Source: JADJQU01 sp035490315 (GTDB lineage Bacteria; Planctomycetota; UBA1135; GCA-002686595). Taken from it: DNA of 54,797 nt. Shown here piece after piece: positions 29,101 to 36,429 of the stretch. The notes under the pieces were generated by a model. It did not search any database. It was not told the DNA's origin and saw nothing but the letters and a program-made list of their open reading frames with translations. The stretch lies in NCBI GenBank assembly GCA_035490315.1, contig DATHET010000346.1:1-54797 (forward strand), in the 5' to 3' direction. A program made the translations under genes and the position numbers. Numbering within the stretch: the stretch's first letter is position 1; each line of letters begins with the position of its first letter.

Positions 29101-29204
29101 TGTATCGAAACGCCCTGGCGCGTCTCGAGCAGCTCGACGAGGCGGCAATCGCAATGCGCATATGTTTCGTGCAGTCCGGCCGCACGATCGAGCTCGAAGC
29201 CTGA
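26097..29204 (+). CDS. AddA-like UvrD/RecB-type helicase-nuclease
   Basis: 1035 residues from the ATG at 26097, which overlaps the addB stop; a GTG nine bases upstream is possible. SF1A helicase motifs occur in order: Walker A ASAGTGKT (11-18), TFTRKAAGE (Ia), Walker B LLLDEFQDTS, YAWRDGN (III), LNFRSS (IV), VMTVHGAKGREFD (V) and LYVALTRA (VI). The C-terminus has a RecB-family nuclease, AIVDFKTDQ (about residues 972-980), with YRPQLELYRNAL behind it. This is the AddA subunit of a helicase-nuclease that resects DNA ends to load RecA. Its stop is separated from the stop of the convergent MBL gene by a single base. Confidence 0.88.
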   Translation: MSRVDCMVLLASAGTGKTFQLTNRLLRLYASDVNPRKILASTFTRKAAGEILERLIERLCAACESEEACAKLGREIGVELDRANAIELTSQLLRRIDRLRISTLDAWFQERVQAASFELGLPGDWEISDPELERRMYARALSRALDRPRTRTEWTTLISDLKRGGAESRVHAGMLASLGAGARFARECTPDAWDFPAPLADVDPSDFARARVALERLEVPLNKSGKPRRHYANAQTNLARCADEQDWTGFAKLRLVERVLDGTLVFDSTGIPPEWAECVRMLAQRAAHRTARVLCAQNAAMRSLVGDFLQELDLAMRLERRMSFDELPRLLAARTADSSAEVDHLLLDEFQDTSRLQWRALERGVEAMIDLSDASFFCVGDVKQSIYAWRDGNPLLLAQLGQRLSLPSQTLALNFRSSAAVLDFVNQVFEDIARNDALKKDAAALAASRQFEAAFERHHPDKQLEGRVRLWFGPKIVEPQVKPREDARLERGVALALELQRAHPEWTLAFLLRKKKLVPALLERLKREGLQASGEGGNPLTDSSAVNAALSLLEFADHPADDYLAFHLETSPLAGFAGLSPQASRESRVAASRALLERWIAVGAAGILAELEPLIARNYGAFDQRRFAQLLALAQRLEPSEPLRPAQFAARLANERVPDPASSRIQVMTVHGAKGREFDAVILLDLDQPLNKGGDRGLVALRRDGDPRAAYDVVTHTLCNEEALLIPELHAVQIAAKSTRILEELCILYVALTRAVHHIELVVDFPGENLAKTSFAGILLQGLGVDRLEPSSVVWDDQWGEPLSHAEGVAPPRIVPEPRASAPIALLAGNSGLGKRAPSDQGAGAARATLELFQSDSARRRGLLWHAWLEGIEWSEDTARDPATLLARARELGFAWAESRDAVEFMAALAQPQVQHELSRAQSALRLSCEPGDLRLLRELRFAFVREAPSGRELVSGALDRAIVSRTTRRAAIVDFKTDQVASFDEAAMQERARSYRPQLELYRNALARLEQLDEAAIAMRICFVQSGRTIELEA

Positions 29205-29205
29205 G

Positions 29206-29991
29206 TCAGACTTCGAGATTCTCGCCGACGCAGTCCTGATCGGCGATCAACACGCGCACATGGCTCATTCCGCAGCGCGCGAGAGCATTCACCGCGCACT
29301 CCAAAGCCAGCGCGCGCGTGTTGTTGTGCGCCGAGAGATGCGCGAGCACCAGAGTGTGCAGCGCATCGGTCGCGAGCAGCTCGAGCATCGCCGCCGCCTG
29401 GTCATTCGACAGATGCCCCGCGTTGCCCAGGATGCGCCGCTTGAGCGCCGGCGAATAAGCTCCGTCGCGCAACAGCTGCGCATCGTGGTTGAACTCGAGC
29501 ACCAGGACGTGCGCTCCGCGCAGAGCGCTGGCGACGTCCGCGCGCGGCATGCCCATGTCGGTCAGGATCACGGCGCAGCGCTGGCCATCCTCGATCTTGA
29601 ACGCGACGGTCGGCAGGGCGTCGTGCGGCAGGGGAATGCTGGTCGCGCGCAAGCCGTCGTCGCCCGCTCGCCCGGGCAGGGCCACGGTCGAGCCCACGCA
29701 CAGGGTATTGAGGTTCTTGCAGCGGCGGATCGACGCATTCGACTGCAGCGCGGCCGCGGTGTGCAGGAGCGAGCGCTCGCGGCGCGCCAGGACTCCCGCG
29801 CTGCGCGCGTGGTCGAGGTGGCCGTGGGTCACCAGCACGTGGTCGAGCTTCGAAGACGCGAAGCCCGCGGCCGCGAATCGCTGGTCGAGATCCTTCAACG
29901 GCAGCCCCGCGTCGACGAGGATCGCCGTCTCGCCGCTGCGCACGAGCGTCGCGTTGCCGCCGCTGCCGCTGGAAAGAACCTGGAGGTGCAC
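29206..29991 (-). CDS. MBL-fold metallo-hydrolase (YycJ/WalJ-like)
   Basis: 261 residues. The family start VLSSGSGGNATLV is followed by the metal-binding motif T-H56-G-H58-L-D60-H61, and later ILTDMGMP and VLEFNHD supply further ligands. This is the arrangement of YycJ/WalJ-type exonuclease-like hydrolases, which bind two metals in the cytoplasm. YycJ in Bacillus has been linked to DNA repair, which would suit a position next to addAB, but the gene is on the opposite strand and probably belongs with the upstream YfhO-type gene (7-base gap). Confidence 0.85.
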   Translation of the reverse strand: MHLQVLSSGSGGNATLVRSGETAILVDAGLPLKDLDQRFAAAGFASSKLDHVLVTHGHLDHARSAGVLARRERSLLHTAAALQSNASIRRCKNLNTLCVGSTVALPGRAGDDGLRATSIPLPHDALPTVAFKIEDGQRCAVILTDMGMPRADVASALRGAHVLVLEFNHDAQLLRDGAYSPALKRRILGNAGHLSNDQAAAMLELLATDALHTLVLAHLSAHNNTRALALECAVNALARCGMSHVRVLIADQDCVGENLEV

Positions 29992-29998
29992 GAAACGC

Positions 29999-32506
29999 TC
30001 AGGATAGCGCAGTCTTCGCCCGGCCGCGCCACCAGAGTGCGATCAGGATCGCGAGTGACAGTCCTGAGACCAACGCTCCGCGTCCAAGCGAGCTCGGCGC
30101 GTACTCGAAGCGCACTTCGTGGTTGCCCGCTTCGAGCCGCACGCCGCGCAGCGCGTGGTCGACGGCCTCGATCGGCGTGTCGCGGCCGTCGATGCTCGCG
30201 CGCCAGCCTGGATACCAGGCATCGGCGAGCACCAGCCAGCCTCGCGGCGTGTCCCGGGTGGTGATCGTGACCCGGCTCGCGGAGGGATCCTGGATCTCGA
30301 GCGTTCCGCGCGGAGCCTCGCCTTCGCAATTCCATTCGGGCGCGCCCGGGGGAAGCACGGTCTGCCGCCGTGGATCGGACATGCGCGTCGCGAGCACCTG
30401 CACCGGTCCGGCAAATCCGGCGGTCGCGATGGCGCTGGTGACCACGCGCGCCCGCGGCGGAACGTCCCTGCGCCGATACACGCAGAAACCCTCGCGCTCG
30501 AGGATCGTTTCGAGCCGTGGGTGGGCCAAGGGGCGCCGTGCGAGGATCGCGGTGACGCGCAGCACGTCGAGCACCGGGTGGTCGAGCAGCTCGGCGCGCG
30601 AGATGCGGCTCACGCCGTTGCGCCACAGTGCGCCTGGATCGATCGCGCTCCACAATTCGACGCTGCGCCGCGGCGTGAACACGACGTAGGGCGAGAGATC
30701 CGCGATGCCGTAAGCCGCGGGCAGGTTGGGCCGCGCCAGGTTCAGCACGTCGCTCACGCCGCTCTCGCTCTCGTCGAAGCGCAGCACGCGTCCGTCGCCG
30801 GCCGCGCTGCGCAACGCTTCCATCGACGGCGACTCCGGCCACAGGGATCCGGAGATCTCGCGCGGCGCCAAATGCACGCGCGAGTACCAGGCCCCTTCGG
30901 CCGCGGCGACGATGAATAGCGACAGCCAGGCGGGAGTCCAACGCGACGAGCCCCTGGTCAGCGCGAGTCCCGCAAGGCACAAAAGACCGAGCGAGGCGAA
31001 AATCGCGAGGGAGCGTCCGGCTGCATTCACACGCTGCGCGGCGCGCGTCAGTTCGTCGGCGGGGAGCAGACCGTCGACGAAGCTGGGCGCGACATCGAAG
31101 CGCGCGGCGAGCTGATCGGGGAGGTGTTGGATCCAATCCGTGGCGTCGACGCCATACGCGAGCGCGAGTCCGAGAAGGACGAATGCCACGCTGGGGAGCA
31201 AGGCCACGCGCGAGCGCCGCTCGCGCAACAGAACCGCATCAGCGCCGATCGCCGCGAGCCAGGCCCAGGCCGTCCAGGCCAGCACGCCGGCGCGCGCGGG
31301 CGATCCCAGATCCAATCCGGGGAGGCCGCGCAGCAGGTGGATTCCGGGCCAGCCTTGGGCAAAGCCCAGCGCGACCAGCGCGAGGATCGCGGGGAACAGA
31401 CTCGCTCGTGTGCGAGCGAAGACCGCCGCGCAGGCCAGGGCCAGGGCCAGGGCGCCAGCGAAGAGATTCCACTCGAGCAGATTGGCGTTGGACGCGAGCT
31501 CGCGTTCACGGGAACGAGCGAGCCACCACAGGCTCGCGTTCACGGGCGCGAACACGGGTTCGTCCGCGCGGCCGAAGATCTCCGGAGCCACCAACGTCAA
31601 GCCGGCTTCGAGCGGCAGTCCGTCGGCGGCGTGCAGCGGGTCGTGCCGCTCTCCGCGCGAGGACTCGTCGCGCGCCTCGGCGGTCGGAATCAACTGGATC
31701 GCGCTCAGTCCGATGCCGAGCGCTATGCCCAGCGCGCAGCTCGCCAGCCCAGAGGCCGCGCTCGGCTTCGTGATCCCGCGCGCGACTGCGTACGCGAGGG
31801 CGGCCGCCGCGCAAAAAAGGGCGATCGGCACGAAGCCCGCAAGGAACGAGAGGGCGACGGTGGCCGCGAGTCCGAGCAGGGCGCGACGTTCGCCGCCGAG
31901 CACGCGCTCGATCGCGAGCAGCGTCCAAGGCAACCACAGGCCTGCCTCGACCTTCATGACGTCGTGCAGATTCGCGCTCGCGAACCCCGCCGTTTGGAAC
32001 ACCGCCGCGCCAACCAGCGACGCGCCGAACGACAGACCCAATCCGCGCGTGAACAGATACAGCCCCAGCCCCGCGACCACGAGATCGATCCAGGCAATCC
32101 AACCCAGCGCGAGATCGGCCGGCATCACGAAGGCGAGCCAGTGCGGCGGATACAGCGCGCCGAACATCGTCTGCGCGTAGAGCGGAGCGCCGAGCGCGGT
32201 GGTCGCATCCCACAGGGGCAATTCGCCGCGCCCTAGCGAGGCGCGCATCGCTTGCGCGTCGCTCAGCATCGGAAACAGCGCATCCGACGCCAGGAAATCG
32301 ACTCCACGCCAGGCCTCGGCCGCCGCCGCGGGGTTCTCGCTGGCCAGGGGCTCGAAGGCGACCGGCGCGAGCGGCAGGAATCGCTTTCCCGGCAGCAGCG
32401 ACGGCCCGAGCAGCATCACGGGCAGCAGCAGGAGCCAGGCCAAGGCGCGCCAGAATTCCGACCGATTGCCACCGGCGCCGGACGGAACGGATTGAGCCGG
32501 ACGCAT
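29999..32506 (-). CDS. YfhO-family multi-pass membrane protein
   Basis: 835 residues. A first membrane segment (FWRALAWLLLLPVMLLG) is followed by an extracytoplasmic loop containing LPLWDATTALGAPLYAQ, then about ten further transmembrane helices. A C-terminal soluble beta domain has WLVLADAWYPGWRASIDGR, the signature of the YfhO family, before a last helix (LVSGLSLAILIALWW). YfhO proteins of Gram-positive bacteria glycosylate lipoteichoic acid, and the fold is GT-C-like, so a polyprenyl-linked sugar transferase is likely. The charged FMPADLALG loop and the acidic DVMKVEAGLWLP segment resemble the donor-binding region. The start lies 62 bases from the divergent peptidase gene. Confidence 0.8.
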   Translation of the reverse strand: MRPAQSVPSGAGGNRSEFWRALAWLLLLPVMLLGPSLLPGKRFLPLAPVAFEPLASENPAAAAEAWRGVDFLASDALFPMLSDAQAMRASLGRGELPLWDATTALGAPLYAQTMFGALYPPHWLAFVMPADLALGWIAWIDLVVAGLGLYLFTRGLGLSFGASLVGAAVFQTAGFASANLHDVMKVEAGLWLPWTLLAIERVLGGERRALLGLAATVALSFLAGFVPIALFCAAAALAYAVARGITKPSAASGLASCALGIALGIGLSAIQLIPTAEARDESSRGERHDPLHAADGLPLEAGLTLVAPEIFGRADEPVFAPVNASLWWLARSRERELASNANLLEWNLFAGALALALACAAVFARTRASLFPAILALVALGFAQGWPGIHLLRGLPGLDLGSPARAGVLAWTAWAWLAAIGADAVLLRERRSRVALLPSVAFVLLGLALAYGVDATDWIQHLPDQLAARFDVAPSFVDGLLPADELTRAAQRVNAAGRSLAIFASLGLLCLAGLALTRGSSRWTPAWLSLFIVAAAEGAWYSRVHLAPREISGSLWPESPSMEALRSAAGDGRVLRFDESESGVSDVLNLARPNLPAAYGIADLSPYVVFTPRRSVELWSAIDPGALWRNGVSRISRAELLDHPVLDVLRVTAILARRPLAHPRLETILEREGFCVYRRRDVPPRARVVTSAIATAGFAGPVQVLATRMSDPRRQTVLPPGAPEWNCEGEAPRGTLEIQDPSASRVTITTRDTPRGWLVLADAWYPGWRASIDGRDTPIEAVDHALRGVRLEAGNHEVRFEYAPSSLGRGALVSGLSLAILIALWWRGRAKTALS

Positions 32507-32568
32507 CGGCCTCTTGTTGTCCCTCGCCCGGGCGCGCGACGCAACATCGCCTTCACTACTATGTGGCG

Positions 32569-34467
32569 ATGCGACACCGCCAGCGCTTGGCCTTCCTTGC
32601 TCTCGCCTTCCTGTCCGCCTGCTCCTCGGACCGCGAGGGGCTCGCGCCGCCGCCGATCGCGCCGTACGCGCTGCCCGCGCCGGCAGCGGAATCCGCGCGC
32701 CTGTGCAGCGACGTGTCCTGGCTCGCCGACGACGCGCGCAAGGGCCGGCGGGCGGGGACCGACGACGCGAAGCTGGTCGCGAAGTGGCTCGCCGAGCGCC
32801 TGTCCAGCCTCGGATTGGATCCCGCCGGCCCCGACGGCTACCTCCAGGCCTTCGACGTGCCCCTGGCCGCCGCGGCCGGCGAGACGTCCCTGGTGCGCGT
32901 CGCGACCGACACCGGCAGCCGGATGGTCAGCGAGTTCAAGATGGTCCTGCCGCTGTTCTGCTCGGAAGGTGCGACCGCCGAAGGACCGCTGTGCTTCCGC
33001 GGCTACGGCATCAAGAGCCTCGATCAGGAATGGGACGACTTCGCCAGCGGCGACGTGAAGGGCGCGATCGTCGTGATCCTTCGCGGAACTCCGCCGGCGA
33101 GCGAGCTCCTGCCCGCCAAGCCCGCGGCCGAAGGTGAGGTCGAGCACACGGCGAGCTTCGAAGGCGCGGGCGCGATCTTCATGAAGGTCATGAACGCCAA
33201 GCAGCACGGCGCGGCGGGCGTGATCCTGCTGCAGGAAGCCGGCGCGAGCGAGCCGTTGCCCTTCGACGCAAGCCAGGCCGCGCGCGCCCACATCCCGGCA
33301 CTTTCCGCGCCGCGCTCGGTGTTCGAGTCCCTGGTGGGGGAGGAAACCGCCCGCGCCTTGTTCGAGCGCGCCGATCACCGCGCTCACGGCGATTTCGGCG
33401 CACCCGATCCCGCGCTGCAGGTGCGCATGGTCGCCGACGTGCGCCGCGATCGCGGCACGGCCTACAACGTCCTCGCCAAGCTGCCCGGAACGGATGCGGC
33501 GCGCACGGTGGTGATCGGCGCGCACTACGACCACCTGGGTCTCGGCGGAGAGGGTTCGCTCGCGCCTGGAAAGACCGGTGAGATCCACAACGGCGCCGAC
33601 GACAACGCGAGCGGGACCGCGACCGTGCTCGAGATGGCGCGGATTCTTTCCCGCAGCCCGCGGCCCGCGGGTGACGTGATCTTCGCCCTGTGGTCGGGCG
33701 AAGAGCTCGGCCTGCTCGGCAGCGAGCACTGGGTCGAGCACCCGACGCAGCCGCTGGCGCAGGTGCGCGCCAACTTGAACCTCGACATGGTCGGCCGCGC
33801 GCGCGCACCGGGCGACACGAAGACCAAGCCCAACTTGATCGTGCTCGGCGCGGGGACCTCGCCAGCCTTCGAAGCCTGGCTCGCGCCCGCGGCCTCGGCG
33901 GTCGGGCTCACCGTGCAGGTCAACCGCTCCGGCTACGGCGAGGGCGGCAGCGACCACATGTCGTTCATGAACCAGAAGGTTCCGGTGCTGCACTTCTTCA
34001 CCGGAACCCACGTCGATTATCACAAGCCCGGCGACGACAGCGACAAGGTCGATTGCGATGGGATGGCGCGCATCGCTGCTCTCGGCATCGACCTGGTCTC
34101 GCGCATGCAGGCGGAGTCGAGTCTCGCCTGGAACGAGAGCGAGCCTCAGGTGAAGGGCGAGAAGCGGCCCGTTCCGGCTCCGTCCAACCGCGGATTCAGC
34201 GTCTGGTTCGGCAGCGTTCCGAGCTACGCCTTCGAAGGCCCCGGCGTGCTGCTGACCGGAACGTCACCCGGAAGTCCGGCGGAAAAAGCGGGCCTGCTCG
34301 CCGGCGACGTGCTGCTGCAGGTCGGCAGCGTGCACATCGACACGATCCACGACTTCGTCTACGCGCTGCGGATCTACAAGCCCGGCGACGTCGTCGTCAC
34401 GCGCTTCACGCGCGGCGGGATCGAGCAATCGGTGCGCATCCCCCTGGCGAACAAGGGCGCGCAGTGA
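32569..34467 (+). CDS. M28-family zinc peptidase lipoprotein with PA and PDZ domains
   Basis: 632 residues from the ATG at 32569; a GTG six bases upstream is also possible. The signal peptide ends at LSAC (Cys18), so it is a lipoprotein. A protease-associated domain lies at about residues 120-250. The M28 catalytic domain follows with GAHYDHLG (His319), NGADDNASG (Asp344/Asp345) and ALWSGEELGLLGS carrying the catalytic Glu pair; TGTHVDYHKPGDD supplies the last zinc His. A PDZ domain closes the protein (about 545-625, SPAEKAGLLAGDVLL). This domain order is common among secreted aminopeptidases of planctomycetes and related bacteria. It would degrade peptides outside the cytoplasm, perhaps feeding the OPT transporters. 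Confidence 0.93.
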   Translation: MRHRQRLAFLALAFLSACSSDREGLAPPPIAPYALPAPAAESARLCSDVSWLADDARKGRRAGTDDAKLVAKWLAERLSSLGLDPAGPDGYLQAFDVPLAAAAGETSLVRVATDTGSRMVSEFKMVLPLFCSEGATAEGPLCFRGYGIKSLDQEWDDFASGDVKGAIVVILRGTPPASELLPAKPAAEGEVEHTASFEGAGAIFMKVMNAKQHGAAGVILLQEAGASEPLPFDASQAARAHIPALSAPRSVFESLVGEETARALFERADHRAHGDFGAPDPALQVRMVADVRRDRGTAYNVLAKLPGTDAARTVVIGAHYDHLGLGGEGSLAPGKTGEIHNGADDNASGTATVLEMARILSRSPRPAGDVIFALWSGEELGLLGSEHWVEHPTQPLAQVRANLNLDMVGRARAPGDTKTKPNLIVLGAGTSPAFEAWLAPAASAVGLTVQVNRSGYGEGGSDHMSFMNQKVPVLHFFTGTHVDYHKPGDDSDKVDCDGMARIAALGIDLVSRMQAESSLAWNESEPQVKGEKRPVPAPSNRGFSVWFGSVPSYAFEGPGVLLTGTSPGSPAEKAGLLAGDVLLQVGSVHIDTIHDFVYALRIYKPGDVVVTRFTRGGIEQSVRIPLANKGAQ

Positions 34468-35580
34468 TCACTTCCACTGCGCGATGAACAGATTGGTCTC
34501 GTGCGCGACCTTGCCGCCGCGGTTCGAGGCGAAGACCAGGAACTGTCCGTCGGGCGAGAACATCGGGAAGGAATCGAAGTCGTCGTAGGTCGTGATGCGC
34601 TCGAGGTTCGTTCCATCGACGCCGACGGCGAACAGGTCGAACTTGCCCGTGCGCGGCTCGCGGTAGTTGCTGGCGAAAATGATGCGCTTGTCGTCGGGGA
34701 AGAAATACGGCGCCCAGTTCGCGCCGCCGAGACTCGTGATCTGCTTGCGTGCGCCGCCGTCGGCGTCGGAAACGTAGAGCTCCAAGGACGTCGGCCGCAC
34801 GAGCCACTGGCTCAGCAGCTCGCGATAATCCGCTTCCTGCGGCGCGCGTTTTTCCGGCGAGAACTGCGTGCGGCGCCAGACCAGGCGCTTGCCGTCGTGG
34901 CTGAAGTAGGCGCCGCCGTCGTAGCCGACCTCGTGGGTGACCTGCTTGAGATCGCCGCCCTGCAGGTCGCAGGTCCACAGCTCGATGTCGCCCGAGCGCG
35001 AGGAAGTGAACACGATGCGATCGCCGAGCGGCGAGACGGTCGCTTCCGCGTCGTAGCCCCATTCATCGGTCAGTCGCCGCTCCACCCCCGTGTCGAGAGT
35101 CTTGATCCAGATGTCGTACTCCGGATGCAGCGACCAGATGTAGCCCTTGGAAGGATCGGCCTTCGGCGGACAATCGGCGTGCCACTGCTGGGTCGAGGCG
35201 AAGAGCACTTCCTTCCCGTCCGGCAGGAAATACGCGCAGGTCGTCACGCCCCGGCCGTTGGAAATCTGCGTCGGCGGCGCGCCGGAAGGATTCGTGACGA
35301 AAATCCGGTCGCAGGCGAAGGTCGGGCCATTCTTCGGGTTGTCCGCGGTGCGCTGGAAAGAAAGTCGATCGCCGCTGAAGTTCCAGTAACCCTCCGCGTT
35401 CTGACCGCCGGACGTGATCTGCCACAGGTGCGCGAAGTGCTTCTCGTCCTTGTCGATCAGCTCGTCGACGGCGACCGCGCCCTTGATCGGACAGCTCAGC
35501 TCGGGTGCCGTGGCTTGGGACGCGCAGGCTCCAAGGAAGAGCGGAGCGAGCATCGCGAGCGGGGACAGACGTTGATTCAT
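34468..35580 (-). CDS. TolB-like beta-propeller lipoprotein
   Basis: 370 residues from the ATG at 35580, which overlaps the yidD stop (ATGA). The frame is open upstream, but the signal peptide starts here and ends in LGAC (Cys19). WD40-like/TolB repeats are plain: RIVFTSSRSGDIELW, GGAYFSHDGKRLVW, WAPYFFPDDKRIIFASN and SFPMFSPDGQFLVFASN, each in the form FSPDGxxLVFxSxR. The function is unknown; such propellers act as protein-binding scaffolds at the envelope. Its fusion to the rnpA-yidD operon by overlap is unusual, since those genes normally sit beside rpmH and yidC. Confidence 0.85.
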   Translation of the reverse strand: MNQRLSPLAMLAPLFLGACASQATAPELSCPIKGAVAVDELIDKDEKHFAHLWQITSGGQNAEGYWNFSGDRLSFQRTADNPKNGPTFACDRIFVTNPSGAPPTQISNGRGVTTCAYFLPDGKEVLFASTQQWHADCPPKADPSKGYIWSLHPEYDIWIKTLDTGVERRLTDEWGYDAEATVSPLGDRIVFTSSRSGDIELWTCDLQGGDLKQVTHEVGYDGGAYFSHDGKRLVWRRTQFSPEKRAPQEADYRELLSQWLVRPTSLELYVSDADGGARKQITSLGGANWAPYFFPDDKRIIFASNYREPRTGKFDLFAVGVDGTNLERITTYDDFDSFPMFSPDGQFLVFASNRGGKVAHETNLFIAQWK

Positions 35581-35924
35581 CGTGAACTTCGGGAGCTGAG
35601 GGAGGAAGCCTGGTCGGACGATGCCGGTTCGTGGGCGGGAGTGTCCACATCGGCGCTCGATTCGCAAGCAGGCATTGCGCGATGCCGGTCAGATCCCGGA
35701 ACCGGATCGAACCCGCCCTTGCACAAGGGTTGACAGCGCAGGATCCGCCACACGCCCAAGCCCGTGCCGCGCCAGAAGCCGTGCAGCTCGAGGGCCTCGC
35801 GCGCGTAGGCGCTGCACGAGGGATGGAATCGACAGGTCGCAGGCTTGAACGGCGAGATCCAACGCTGGTAAGCGCGGATCGGCGAAGCCGCGATGCGTCC
35901 AGCGAGATTCCCACGAGGCTTCAC
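35577..35924 (-). CDS. yidD: YidD membrane protein insertion efficiency factor
   Basis: 115 residues from a GTG at 35924 that overlaps the rnpA stop by three bases. The YidD core is intact: IRAYQRWISPFKPATCRFHP in part, the CSAYAREALELHG segment and GVWRILRCQPLCKGGFDPVP. Three conserved Cys are present. YidD is a small amphipathic protein at the inner face of the membrane that assists YidC-mediated insertion. It lies in its usual place after rnpA. About 35 extra residues rich in Ser, Pro and Ala follow the conserved domain. Confidence 0.93.
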   Translation of the reverse strand: MKPRGNLAGRIAASPIRAYQRWISPFKPATCRFHPSCSAYAREALELHGFWRGTGLGVWRILRCQPLCKGGFDPVPGSDRHRAMPACESSADVDTPAHEPASSDQASSLSSRSSR

Positions 35925-36349
35925 GGCGGCGTGACTCCCTCCGCGGCCTTGGCGCGCAATCGCGCGACAGCCTTGGGTCCCAGGTGCGCGAGCTCGCGGC
36001 AGGCTCCGACCAGGGTCGGCTGGACTCGCGCGGCAGGCACCAGGATGTAGTCGTGGCCCGGCGGCAGATCGTGGCGCGTCAATCGGAAGGCTTCGCGGAA
36101 TATGCGCCGCACGCGATTGCGGTCGACCGCTCGCTTCCAGAATTTCTTGCCGACCGAAAGCCCGATGCGCGCCAGGGGCAGCTCGTTCGCCGCCGCGACC
36201 ACCAGAAGGACATCGCCGCGCGCACGGCTGCCCTGCTTCCAAGCCCGCTCGAAATCGGACGCGCGCACCACGCGCGTCTCGCGCGGCAGATCGAGCCGCC
36301 GGGGCGTGGCCTGCCCCTTCGGCGCGGATTGAAGCGGGTCCGTGGTCAT
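35921..36349 (-). CDS. rnpA: Ribonuclease P protein component
   Basis: 142 residues. The signature RNR helix is AVDRNRVRRIFREAFR (about residues 72-87), preceded by RIGLSVGKKFWK and by TRVVRASDFERAW near the N-terminus. It binds the RNase P RNA and the 5' leader of pre-tRNA. The usual upstream partner rpmH (L34) is absent: only 80 bases separate the rnpA start from the divergent gene at 36430. rnpA, yidD and the TolB-like gene form one overlapping operon. Confidence 0.95.
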   Translation of the reverse strand: MTTDPLQSAPKGQATPRRLDLPRETRVVRASDFERAWKQGSRARGDVLLVVAAANELPLARIGLSVGKKFWKRAVDRNRVRRIFREAFRLTRHDLPPGHDYILVPAARVQPTLVGACRELAHLGPKAVARLRAKAAEGVTPP

Positions 36350-36429
36350 CGAATGCGTATCCTAGGCGGTTTCCTCACCCGGGCCTCGAAGCCTTTCCGC
36401 CCAGCGCGCCGCGGTGAGCCACGAACCCG

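Noticed and set aside
25736..29239. 1167-codon + frame across the AddB/AddA genes
   Set aside because: Extremely Arg/Ala-rich without motifs; the frame one base away contains all helicase and nuclease motifs.
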